A stretch of 64,000 nt of DNA, taken from assembly GCA_028023455.1 (NCBI GenBank), contig JAQFVV010006220.1:7113852-7177851 (forward strand). Reading direction: 5' to 3'. Position 1 is the stretch's first letter, and every line of letters begins with the position of its first letter. The position numbers and the translations under genes are program-made. Below, piece by piece: positions 50,561-62,900 of this stretch. The notes under the pieces were generated by a model that was not told the origin of the DNA, ran no database searches, and saw only the letters and a program-made list of their open reading frames with translations. The stretch comes from Epiperipatus broadwayi. Taxonomy: Eukaryota; Onychophora; Udeonychophora; Euonychophora; Peripatidae.

Positions 50561-52224
50561 AACCATTATGCTATGTAGAGCTATCTCAAGATCATAAGAC
50601 TCTAGAAACTGTAACTGTGATCAAGAGATAAATATAATAAGCTTATTTTAAATAACATTAAATAATTTATAGGTTTACTCTACTACAATTAAATAGCTTT
50701 ACTGGGATAATTTACAAATTTCTAAAACACCAAGCTATATTGAAAACAAGTCACACACACTGCCAATTCATGTAATGGATAGTTGGAGGTAGACATTAAT
50801 GCTAAAATATATTTTAAACAATTATTTAATAAATTAACTGTTTAATAATAATAATAAAATTAAAAATGACATAGTATGTTAATTCAAACTTATACATTTT
50901 ATCAAAAATATATAATTTTATATAATTAAAGTGATTCATTATTTGATTTTTATTCATCAATTTAATTAACTTTTAATTCATTAAGTTATTTTCTGTAAAA
51001 TGACAAAAACTGGAAAACAATTTTTTGATAATCAGAGATAAAAATGTTTAAATTGACTAAAAAAAACTTGTTAAATTTTGGAGGGAAAATGAAATTAATA
51101 AAAAAAAAAAAAAACATTTCAATTAAAAAAACTTAATAATATTTCTAATTATCAATTGTTACTTAATTTAAAAACTCTTTTATAAATTTAAATGTAATGT
51201 GCATACTAAAAAATATCATTAAGCCTAATTTCATTTTAATTTTTGAGTCCTTCTTTGACATTTTTCCATATAGGTTTTCTTCATGAAGATTTCTTAATGC
51301 CAGGCTAATGTATGCAATTATTTTTTTCATTTTTGCAGTAGAAAATTTTCAGATTCCACAGGTTAAATTTATTTATTTTGCAATCTCATAGTTTTCCAGA
51401 GAGTCTATATACATAAAAATAGAGTCACTCATTCTCTTGGGTAGAAACGAGATTTGTGGAAGATTACTCCAGGATACATTCTTCTCTTTCACGTTTTTCC
51501 AGTGAAGTTTTTTGTCATGCAAAATGCAAATGAAAGCACCCTCTTCTTAAAAAAAAAAAAAAAATTATCAGCAAAACCCACATTTTGAGTAACAACTTAC
51601 TCTAATCAGAACATTATCTAATATTCATGTAAAAAACTAATGTGTCCTATTTGGTTTTTATTTAGACATTTGTTTGTGCTATCAACTTTCATCACAGTAG
51701 ATCTAGTATGTAAGGACTGAAAAAAATATTCATTTACAATTTAAGAGCATTAATATTATTTCCAGAGTAAAATATTTTATATTAGAATATAAACATATGA
51801 GTGAGCATTTTAGTATATGTTTGATGTTTAATGATTTGTAATATATTATTGACAAATGAATTTTTTTTTATTATGATGTGCACACATATATTTATATCCA
51901 TGTGCATTCATACTATTATAATAAAATAATTTTTATTAGCTAAATAATTATTGAAATATTTTGTATTATCATACAGGCACATCTGTGTGCTTATATATGT
52001 ATGTGTCATGTAAATTCATATTGATATATCTGTAAATTATACTGCTTTAAAATCAAAATTAAAATAATATATTTATATTTATAGAATACTTAGCACTTAA
52101 TTTCATTTTTATTGTTATTATTTCTAATTACTATTTTTATCTATCATTACATCAAGTTATTTCAGAAAGTTATTTAGTATTAAATAAATTTAAAATATTA
52201 TATATTTTTATTTTTTCTTGTTCA

Positions 52225-52990
52225 CAGATCCTGGAGACTTTGCATTTAAGCTAGTCATGAGGAATAATGATCAGATTATATATATGGTATATGTTTTTGT
52301 TAGAACATCCAAATAGTTAGTTCTCTGGATGATGCAAAGGTAAGGGTCACCATTAAAGTTCCATTCACTTTATGACAATGCTTATCTTACTGATGGCCAA
52401 TAATTTAAAATACCATGTAACCATGAACATTGATGATGAGCAGCATTATATCTTGATCTCAGCATTTTTATATGTACCATTGTGATTTTAATATGTAAAT
52501 ATATGAATGCAAATAATTGCTTTTATGTTATGCACTAAGTTTGGCATTGGCTAGAAGATAATTAGCCTAGATCTTATAATATATCTTTATTAAATTCAGT
52601 CATAAAAGCTGACTGTTGATTTGATTAAGACTAGAAATTTTTTTATGTTTATAACTTGTTTATTATTTATTTCCAACTTAAATGTTGTCTCTCTGTTCAT
52701 ATTTATCATATTCATTTTATGATGGGATATTTGTCATTATCCCATGCTATTCCTTTTTACATATTATTACATATAACACCCATTAATATATTAAATAGTT
52801 ACAATATATATATTGAGACAGTTATGTGTCATATGGCATACAACTTCATAATAGTATGTGCATGAATATATATATATATATATATATAACTTTGAATAGT
52901 ATGTGCATGAATATATATATATATATATATATAAAGTTGAAAGAAAAAATAGAAATAAACACAAACAAAATTTTTTGGTAGATATTTTCT
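52225..52990 (+). repeat. Dispersed repeat family, copy 3
   Basis: Has acatccaaatagttagttct, ctggatgatgcaaag and the same 3' block as 47450-48250. An internal duplication of tagtatgtgcatgaa plus (TA)n lies at 52853-52933. Confidence 0.45.
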
Positions 52991-53495
52991 ACATTACATT
53001 GAAATAATAGTTGAGAATTAAATAATTCTGAATTTTAAAAAACTTAGTGTGAATTAAACATTTAAAATGATCTAATTAATATTTTATTAATTCTTTTGAA
53101 ACTAAAACAAGCATGTTTTATGTTACAATTGATATATTGGTAATTATAAAATTCCACTATTTATTTTGATCAGATTAAATTTTTTTAATTAACACTTATA
53201 TAATATATTTTGATAAAAATTCTACAAAGTTGTTTTTGAAAGGATTAAGATAAATTGAAAAAAGTCATTAACTTTTTCAATCACAATGGAAAAAACTTAC
53301 TTTTAATTACTGTGTTTTTTTAATTCCACCTGACTGTAAAAAGGTTGGAAACAGATTAGAGGGAGAGTTTTACAAATTGTGACAGCAGAATGACTAGAAA
53401 GGAATACTGAGGTAAGAGACATTGGATCCAACTCTCAGTCAACATTGGAGTTTTAATTCACATCAGCCAGTGTCATCTTTTTTGTGTTTCATTAA

Positions 53496-53498
<3 letters not shown>

Positions 53499-53552
<54 letters not shown>
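53499..53552. repeat. (TA)n microsatellite, ~27 units
   Basis: Pure alternating TA. Confidence 0.95.
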
Positions 53553-53555
<3 letters not shown>

Positions 53556-54878
53556 GTACTAGCTGATATGTCCAAAGTCTCAAATTCTAGGCTAAATGGA
53601 GCTGTTGAATGCTAACAGTTTTCTTGATTATAACTTTTCCTGAAGATGACAATAAGCTAGGCTACTGTTTTAAAAGGGACCAGCTTACCAAGAAAGTCCA
53701 CCAGCTTGCAGAAGAATTAATTTATATGTATATTATTTTATCTATATGCAGAAAAGCACAGATAAGGGTTCTGTATCATATATATAATCAATAAAGCAAG
53801 TCATATATAGTGTGACATTGCTTTTATGAGCTTATATATATATATATAAAGTACTTCTGGTGAGTAGTGTGTTGTATATATTGAGAATATCATTTTAAAT
53901 ACTTTCTTGAAAATGATAATTGTAATTTTTAAATTACAAATTTTTTTAAAGGTAAATAACTTTATTCAACTAAAAGTAAGATACATTTCCAGTATATTTT
54001 ATTTAAAAAGGAAAACTCCAAAAATCTTTCTTTATTGATCAAAAGAATTTGATAGAATATTTTTAAAGATGTTTATAATTAATCAAGAATAACCTGGAAA
54101 AAAAAACTTTTCTGGACTGTTTATAAAAAGTAAAAAAAAAAACACTTTTTTTTTACTATTAGAAATAATAAATTAATAACTTTGATTTATATTTTTTATA
54201 TATACACTGAAACAGTAAGATTCACATTTGAACCTTAAGTTTCACCTTTTTCTATCATCTCTCACCCACCACTCTATCCTACACAAATTTAACCTTTTTG
54301 ATATCGAATTGTGTGTGTTGCAATATTAAAAATGTATAAATATATGTATAATTCAACACACACACACATTTCGATAACAAAATTTAAAGCAATAAATAAA
54401 AATAAATGATATAGTTTGTATTTCTCTTTTAGTTATATAATTTTAACCATTTATTTTAAATTATAAAGTTCGTTATTTATTGCTGTGTTTAAATTTCATA
54501 TTTAATAATAATTTTGGAAATTGATTATAATTTAAGTAAAAGTAAAATAATTGTATATTCCCTTTTGTATTTGAAATTTTAAAAGTAACAGTCAGTGAGA
54601 TATAATAGATTAATTAAAAGAAAAATTCCCTAAAATCTTTAATTACAAAATGTAAAGGTAAAAATAAACTTGAACAATAGAAATGCAGCTTTCTAAACTT
54701 ACAAGAATGCATTGATTCTCCTCGAGGCAAATAAGTGGATCCAAAAATAAAATAGAACAAAAGTGAAAAGATAAGATCAAAAAAGAAGGACATTTTGAAT
54801 TTTCTCAGAACTTTTAGTAAGACTTTAGCTGTGCTCTCGATCAGTTGAGTCTCCAAAATCTTAAATTAATTTACCTAC

Positions 54879-55015
54879 CACAGTATGTTCGAATAGAAAG
54901 CACCTGGACTATTCTCCCCTGGAGATGGTCAATCATATGCTGCAAACTTCCACATATGCCCTCCACAAAGTCACCAAGAAGATCTGCTGCCCAAACAATT
55001 AGAAAGCTGCTGCTG
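54879..55015 (-). CDS. Candidate exon, unidentified
   Basis: On the minus strand ATTTTAACAG (with tandem CAG acceptors) precedes 137 bases of near 50% G+C, far above the flanks, ending at CTGTG|GTAGGT. The frame is open throughout with AT-rich third positions: VWAADLLGDFVEG, then SLQHMIDHLQGRIVQVL, then CG. The latter looks like an amphipathic helix. If unspliced, the frame stops at TAA seven bases on. On the plus strand 55-60 codons are open too, so high G+C may simply remove stops. I do not recognise the protein. Confidence 0.25.
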
Positions 55016-55059
55016 CTGTTAAAATAAATGAATAACCTAAATGCAGGAAAGAACTGCTA

Positions 55060-56300
55060 CTTCTGAAATCATGAACAATTTGCTACTGACTACTGAATAT
55101 GAAAACTTTGTATAAACAGGTACCTGTATCCAAAGACTTTTAGAGTACTCTAAATAAATTAATCACGCTATAGCTCATTCTCTATATAACTTGTAAAACT
55201 ATAATTTGTAAAACTATGAATTTAATTATTAATTCCTTATGTAAATTTTTTTACTAATTTAGTTTGCCTAATTCTATCTTTTCTTGGGTACGTATTTCTA
55301 AATTTTACATTTTTATTATCTAATTATAGCATGCTCATAAGATTTCTGACCGGACCTCACCAAATTTAAATATAGATTTTAATCAAGATGGTTGCCATCT
55401 TGTCTAGCAACCTATTAATATATTTCATTATATACTTTTGTTGGCTGGTCAGTGGATGTGTGTCTTTCAAATCCTCATTAATATTTATTTCTATCAATTA
55501 CTTAATATTTTCATATAAATTGACACACATTCTAGTGCTTCATTTATTGTAATGCAGGGGTCTACTACTTAGCAAATGGATGACATATTAGTTATTAATA
55601 CTCACCCAGCTTACCTATTGTTTTTATATTTTATTAAATTTTAAGTAATAATTCCGTAAATCGCATTTCTTTGAGTGTCAAAAACGTTCTTTATTAAATG
55701 TTGATGATGTACGGCCGAGTTATAAAATATGTTAAATCTTAACAGAATAGTCTGTTGATTTTACAGGTGTTATGTTTTGAAGATGCAATGACCTATTATA
55801 AGCCTTGGATACTCCAGATTCTATAGGATTGAAATTAATCCTAGTCATCCTACACAAGCGGATAGATAAATGTTCCTGTAGGGTTTGACACCGTCACACA
55901 GTCAGAAAGTAATCATGGCATGAACCACTTGCTCCTGATTATGCTTATGTGACACCTTATCTCTTTGGGCCTATGGCAAATGTCAGTCCATTGTTCTAAA
56001 CTTATCCATAGCTTTGCAGTCTCAATATACTCCCACCCTCATATCACCTTTCTAGATGTACTGGATGTCTTTAATATTAACTTTATTACTCAATATATAA
56101 CTTCGTCTCTGCATTAGTGACATAACTCACTCTCAAATAAATGTCTTGCCATAGTAATTAATAAATATCTTTTTTAATTAAATAAATATGTGTCTGCCAT
56201 TACAATTATTAATTCTACTTTAGACTCTTGCATTGCAAAGATATAAATCCTGAAGGCATGCTCGTGAAATACTTGCTCGAGAATTTAGGTAGCTAGATTA
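55060..56300. other. Non-coding stretch with possible LTR-like signals
   Basis: On the plus strand TATATAAC (about 56093) is followed within ~45 bases by AATAAA (about 56137), in a segment with slightly raised G+C. This could be a degraded LTR, but no partner repeat is visible in the window. No gene is recognised. Confidence 0.3.
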
Positions 56301-56311
56301 CATCAGCCACA

Positions 56312-56648
56312 TAAATGTATCTCTTTGTAAAATATAACAGTATCGGAAATACCGCTACTAAGATTTTAAAATATGACAAAATATTATTGGTTAAATGATT
56401 TGGTATAAAATATTTTAAACAAATAAATGTATCTCTTTGTAAAATATAACAGTATCAGAAATACCACTACTGAGATTTTAAATATAACAAAATATTATTG
56501 GTTAAATGATTTCGTATAAAATATTTTAAATAAATAAATGTATATCTTTGTAAAGTATAACAGTATCGGAAATATCACTACTGAGATTTTAAATATAATA
56601 AAATATTATTAATTAGATGATTTAGTATAAAATGTTTTAAATAAATAA
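56312..56648 (+). repeat. Three-copy ~112-bp tandem repeat
   Basis: Units start TAAATGTATCTCTTTGTAAA at 56312, 56424 and 56535 and end TATAAAATATTTTAAA or close. Identity is high between units 1 and 2; unit 3 is more diverged. Confidence 0.92.
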
Positions 56649-57439
56649 TTTCAAACTATACGTCTGCCATTACATCTTTATTTATTCGATACCCATTCAA
56701 TATAATATTTTCTCGATTCTGTAAAATATAAATGTTTAATATTAGTGTTATTATTGGCTAACTCGAAAATAAATTCTTGAATCTCTTCCATCTCCATGAC
56801 CACCGTGCCTAAAAAAATATTTACTAATGTAGCATCAGATGTGTTGTTTCATAGATTGTATTGTGGAACTGATAAACTATGTTCGAACTCAGTACTATGG
56901 GTGGCTTTGCTACCTAGATGGTGCTGCAGTTCTGTGTGGTGGTTGAATTCTGCACTATGTTAATGAATCACACGAATCTGACTGTTACAACACATATATG
57001 TGCATTTACCTATTATTATATTATTAAAAATGAACTCTGTGCCTATTTATATAGATATGTGCCATGTAAACATCTAATAATCTCTAAATTGTTAAATTAA
57101 TCATTATGTATTATAAAAATAAATTTCATTTATAGGTTATGATAATTGAAATATGTTCATTTTTTATTACACTGCACTTCTGTGTGCAGATATGTATTTT
57201 AATCAAAATCAGAAGGCTTAATTTATATGTATAGCCATATTCAACCAACTTTAATTTCATTTTAATTTAATTGTTATTAATACATTTATATTTCACTCTT
57301 AATTATTCCAGTAAATTTATTTAGTTGAAAATAGTTTTAAAATATTATATGTTTATATTATATCTCTTGATCACAATAACACTAATAGAGCTTTTGCTCT
57401 CTGAACTGGATTCATGCATAATGGTCTTTTATAAAAAAA

Positions 57440-57790
57440 AAAGTGGCGGCATGTTTAGTGTTATGGAGATCCAGATGATTACATTACTGGATGATGTAAA
57501 GAGGATGTCATTTAAAGTCCATGCACTACATTTCATTTTAATTATTTTTTTAAAAATTAAGTTTATAGTTGGCCAGTACATTAATGGTACTAAATGACCA
57601 GAGAATTGATGATGACCAATATGTTTTAGTATTCCTGCATTATTTTTTAATTGTTATATACTTATGGATTTTAAGTTTGTGCATAACAATTATTGTTTAA
57701 ATAATATGTCCCATGCCGGAAAGGGCTAAATAATTAGCCCAGTCTGTAGTAGACACATTTCAAATCCAGTCACTAGGTTGTCTGTTGATT
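57440..57790 (+). repeat. Dispersed repeat family, copy 4
   Basis: Contains ctggatgatgtaaag, tttaaagtccatgcac and tggtactaaatgaccagag, shared with copies at 47.5 and 52.3 kb. An overlapping 90-codon open frame (57325-57597) falls inside the repeat and is not called as a gene. Confidence 0.4.
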
Positions 57791-58076
57791 TATTTTTATT
57801 GTTGATTATTCCTAATGATAAATGATTATTGCTTTGTGTAATGCTGGTGAACTTAATAACTTATAGTTAGTTTTGGGCTAATCTCTCATGTTTCTCATAT
57901 TTATGCTCATTCCCCATTATATATTTGTATGTTTAATTTTTATATTTTGACTTGGGGTTGCTAATGATAATTTTCCATCACTCCAGGTTCATTCTTAGTG
58001 ACTCTGTACTGTTACTATATATATATAATGTCCATTAATTAGAACAAAATTGTAATGGAAATAATAAATATAATGA

Positions 58077-58227
58077 TAATAAACTATTATAAACAGTCTT
58101 TCAATTTGCAGAAGTATTTTCAGTTAATTTCTTAAACCAGCCTCAACTTAATGGTAGTTGAGGCAGGTTTAAGATATTAACCCAAAGTACTTCTGTGAAT
58201 TGAAAAACTGTTGATAATAGTTTATTA
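58077..58227. mobile_element. 151-bp hairpin MITE-like element
   Basis: The arms are ~70 bases and nearly perfect reverse complements, from TAATAAACTATTAT to CTTAAACCAGCCTCAACT, loop TAATGGT, then AGTTGAGGCAGGTTTAAG back to ATAATAGTTTATTA. The inner 18 bp have one mismatch. It has no ORF. It could be a MITE or the source of a small-RNA precursor; the 7-base loop is short for a typical animal microRNA. Confidence 0.75.
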
Positions 58228-59163
58228 CTATGTGTATTATGCAAATATGCACTTAAATATATATGTATGTATAATAATGTAACTTAAATCTACGTAAAAA
58301 ACACTTATCTTAAAGTTATTCTTTTTACTGATCCATTCATCAATCATAATTATCTAATTTTTTGAATCATGAATTGCTTATTCTAAGATCCATTGTTGTC
58401 TTCTAAATTCTTTGTTGATATTAGTTTTTTGTTTTGCTGAGGATCTAGAAAAAATGTTTAGAATAAATGTTTGATTTGTTTCTTGAGCACTTCGTTCTAT
58501 TTTATCTTGGTTTTTAAAAATAGTGAAAATGGTAAATGTAGATAAACCCATAAAAGAACAGATGTTACAATTTTCTTCTCTTTTTCCAGTCAATTTAAAA
58601 TATCTATTTTTGTTTTCAAGCTCAGAGATTTTCTTGATTTTTTTTTCATAATCATATTAGTTGCAACTATAATTCTAATTGAAAATGTAAACAGAATTTC
58701 TGGAAAAAAATAATTATCCAGAAGAACAACAAAATTGATGAGAAAGTAGAGGTAAACTAGCAGTTAACAATTTTTTGTGTTCTTCCACACAACTATTTCT
58801 CATTGCACTGAAAAAAATCCTTACTGAAGTTTTATTTTTTTCAAATTTGTACTACTATTTTATATTACTTACATGAAATTATTTAGAACTTTAAAAAATG
58901 TTTGATAACAACTTATTTAATTGATCATAATGTCTTGTTATTTATCATTAGTGAAAGAGTAAATTAGCATACTGCACATTGTCAAAATTACTTTAAAAAT
59001 ATTCTGATGTATTAAAAAAGAAAAAAAATGTAACTAATGCATTTGGTGTTTGCATATTGCAATCAATATTTGTCTTTTTTTACAATATGAAATATAAAAA
59101 TCACTTTACACAGTATATAAATATGATAATAGTAAGGAAAGTATTTTATTGTTTAAGGCTTGA

Positions 59164-59475
59164 ATGGGATCTTTAGCAACAAGAGAATATACATGTAAAT
59201 GGAAAAACATGGGTGATTTAGTCTGTAAATTATGTAAGGAAGGAGTAGAAAATATTAGGCATCTGTTAATTGAATGTAAATGCTTGAAAACAGAAAGGGA
59301 ACATATAATAAAGTTATGGAAGAATAAATATAAAAAAAGTGATTATACAGAGAGTGGATTATTGATTTTTATGTTGGATTTGGGAAAAGATAAGGGGTGT
59401 TTAGATATAAAAACCATAGAGTTGATAAAGATTATGTTGTGGAAATGGGATGGAGCAGAATATGGGAAAACTTAA
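59164..59475 (+). pseudogene. LINE C-terminal zinc-finger fragment
   Basis: The 103-codon frame has CKLCKEGVENIRHLLIEC, a CX2CX8HX4C finger typical of the C-terminal part of many LINE polyproteins, followed by a charged helix (KTEREHIIKLWK). Just before the ATG another frame gives CLRLEWD, which with the following GSLATRE resembles the LRLG.LPL.TRE block of LINE proteins, implying a frameshift there. The RT domain itself is missing. I treat it as a truncated LINE remnant, not a host gene. Confidence 0.6.
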
Positions 59476-59914
59476 ACTGGAGAATGTAAAATAAAGTAGC
59501 TAACAGGTTTCTCTAGGCATAATTGCTGAGAGATTCTTGACTTCGTTTAAGGAGAAGCTACAGTACATCACATCACATCCATGTTCTTTGAAATGACTTA
59601 AATTTTTTTCAATTAGTGCAATCAAACTATTTAAATAAATAGCAAAGATATGAATTTTTTTCCACTTTATTTGCATACAATTTTGCATATGTTTTTTTAA
59701 ACTGAAAATATATTTACTTTAACAGTTTTATGCTGAATAAAATTTTTATTTTTATTTTCCAATTCTTCCTTTTTATACATGTGTGATAAAATTATAAGAT
59801 GTTTTAATATTGAGCATATAGATTGTGTATTTTTAATTTAGGTTTGATAATTTTTGATCATAAAAAGTTCATTATTAAACAAGACATTTTTATTTTATAT
59901 AATGCGGTACTAAA

Positions 59915-61005
59915 TAACTGTAATATTAATAAGCCAACAAGCTAATACACATGTGCTTTATAGATGTAACTTTATAAATGAATACTCCCACTTTTTCAAA
60001 CACAAGATAAAGTCTTTGGGAAAACATAGAATGAATCCATCTATCTTTTCAACCCAAATGTTTATATATGGGCAAATCTTAAGTGTTTAGAAATGAGAGC
60101 GTGAAGATATTAATTGATCACTTTAAATTACTTTATTACTATGTAAATGAATGATGCTTACAAAATTTCTAGAATATATGATAAGTCATTCCTATTAAAT
60201 TAAACATATATAAACAAGACTTTTTTATTTTATATAGCACGGTGTTTAATAACTGTAATATTAATAAGCCAATAAGCTAATGCACATGCGCTTTATAGAT
60301 GTAACTATATAAATGAATACTCCCATTTTTTCAAACACAAGATAAAGTCTTTGGGAAAAGATAGAATGAATCCATCTATCTTTTCATCCCAAATGTTTAT
60401 GTATGGGCAAATCTTAAGCGTCATTCATTTATGTAGTAATAAGGTAATTTAAAGTGATCAATTAATATCTTCATGCTCTCATTTCCAATCACTTAAGATT
60501 TCCCCAGATATAAACATTTGGGTTGAAAAGATTGATGGATTCATTCTATCATTTTCCAAAGACTTTATCTTATGTTTGAAAAAGTGGGAGTATTCATTTA
60601 TATAGTTACATCTATAAAGAGCATGTGCATTAGTTTATTGTCTTATTAATATTACAGTTATTAAACACCATGCTATATAAAATAAAAATGTCTTGTTAAT
60701 ATATGTTTAATTTAATAGGAATGACTTATCGTAAATTCTAGAAATTTCGTAAGCGTCATTCATTTACATAGTAATAAAGTAATTTAAAGTGATCAATTAA
60801 TATCTTCACGCTCTCATTTCCAAACACTTAAGATTTGCCCATATATAAACATTTGGGTTGAAAAGATAGATGGATTCATTCTATCTTTTCCCAAAGACTT
60901 TATCTTGTGTTTGAAAAAGTGGGAGTATTCATTTATATAGTTACATTTATAAAGCACATGTGCATTGGCTTATTGGCTTATTAATATTAAAGTTTATTAT
61001 TATGA
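59915..61005. repeat. ~1.1-kb palindrome with ~500-bp arms
   Basis: The left arm (59915-60418) holds one complete unit and one partial unit in tandem (start blocks aatattaataagccaa and ttatagatgtaact, then tttcaaacacaagataaagt). The right arm (60499-61005) holds the same two units inverted. The ~80-base centre lacks a partner. Each unit has its own small inversion (AAAAGATAGA with TCTATCTTTT). There is no ORF. It probably arose by tandem then inverted duplication of a ~340-base repeat. Confidence 0.85.
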
Positions 61006-62625
61006 AATATTTTTTTAAAAAAAATAACAATTACAATAACTAAATTACAATAAGATGAACATTATTTTTGTTGTAAGCAAAGTACTATTAGTAAAAAATT
61101 TAATCCATAAAAGTGAATAAATACAGTTTACAGTTTTTAAACTAATGTACACATTTTAAAATTTAATCTGGTATTAATGTATTTGATTGTTGTATATCAT
61201 TAAAATATAATTTTGATTATTTATTATACAGAATAAAACACTTTTTGGGGCTTTGTAATCATTTACAATAAAAATCTTTACTTTGGATATGTCATTAATG
61301 AACTGATTGTCTTGCAAAAATGCTAAATGAAAATTAAATAAAATACTGTACTGTACATTCACTAATCGTATTTTAAGTTTCTAATGAAAATGCACTAATA
61401 TCATGTGCTGTATTATGTATTATGAATAAAATCTGTACTGTACAGTTTCAGTATGGAAGTTGCTATTATGATTTTGGATTACATAGCATTAATAACTATC
61501 CTATGGCATTATCAATCTTACAAAATGGCCATCAACATTTTTTTCACATTTTTTTATGATCATTATAGTGAATAATAGATTGTAAATCAAAATAGTGGGT
61601 ACAAATTGATGATAATTGCTATTGTGAATCTTTACATAAACGATGTGTGCTAAGTAAGGTAGAGGTGTATTATAATCTAAATTTGTATATACATGTTATA
61701 TACATAATAAAGGATCTATGTTATATATATATGTTGAAAAGTTCTGTATATTTACAGTTCAGTAAATAATATGAATTCTATTGTAATCAAAGTTTTTAAA
61801 CAAAACGCGAGTTATCTAATGTACATATGTGCATGAAGAGGATTTGGAACAAAATATAGTAGATATTATAGCTCCATTGTATATACATATTTGAAATAAG
61901 AAAAAAAAAATATTTTCATCTATAGCATGTTCGTATCATAAAAATAAATATTTGAATGATTTATTGCTCAGAAATTCTTTAGAAGTTTGTGTACCAGAAG
62001 TGAGAGTTGGAGTAATGATCTTCAGTCTTGGAGCTCCAGAGTTCACTAATCTAACACAATGTTAAATGACGCAGAGCAATATTACAGTAATGCATAGGGT
62101 AAAGAGTTATTTTGCAGCATGTTTAAAGTGTTTAGGCTTTACAATATTAAAATTAGCAAAATCTAGAATATTAATTAACCAATGATATATATAGATAAAA
62201 TTTGGTCATTAACTCATTATTAAAGCGCTTTCAACTGAATATTAAAAATCTGAACAAAGAAAAAGTAATTATTTTTTATAAAAAAAATCTTTACATTCTT
62301 GCAGTTATATTTATTTTTATTGTGCAATTAATTTCTCAGTTTATATTACGCACACACACATACATATATATATACTCATACGCATATGTATAGATATTTT
62401 TATTTTTAATGGAAAATAGAGGGTTGAAGATCATCCTAAAAATAATTGATCCTACCATTTATATAATATTCAAAGGTTCTTCGACGTAGGAGTTACATTA
62501 TAGTAAAATAATAATCAATAACTCTTAATTCTTTGGATGCACACTATTTATTGAAATATATTCTATCTTGATTTATTTTATGATTACTTATTCAGCCTAT
62601 ATTTTACAATGTTTTTTCATTTAAT
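61006..62625. other. AT-rich non-coding stretch
   Basis: No gene or clear repeat. CTGTACTGTACA-like words occur at 61345-61356 and 61433-61444. Confidence 0.5.
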
Positions 62626-62900
62626 CAATCCTTTAAGCAAATTACAAAATGCAACGTAAGCTTTATTTGTTTTGGGGATTTGTCACACATCCTATTAGAA
62701 CATCATCTTTAAGATTATTTCTAAGAGATAATTCTATTCTAAAGTATCACTCCTCTTAAACAATTTTTTTAAAGCAAATTATAAAATGCAACATAGGTTT
62801 ATTTGTTTTGGGAGAATTTATCATACATCTTATTAGACTATCAACTTTTAAATTATTCTGAAAAGGCTAATTCCACTCCAACTTTCACTTCTTTTTAACA
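62626..62900. repeat. Two-copy ~137-bp tandem repeat
   Basis: Both units contain AAGCAAATTA, AAAATGCAAC, tttatttgttttggg, catac/cacac, cttattaga/cctattaga and a final ttaaacaa/tttaacaa, offset by 137 bases (62635 and 62772). Moderately diverged. Confidence 0.75.

Noticed and set aside
57325-57597. 90-codon open frame with a hydrophobic start
   Set aside because: Lies inside a copy of a non-coding dispersed repeat whose other copies are not open.
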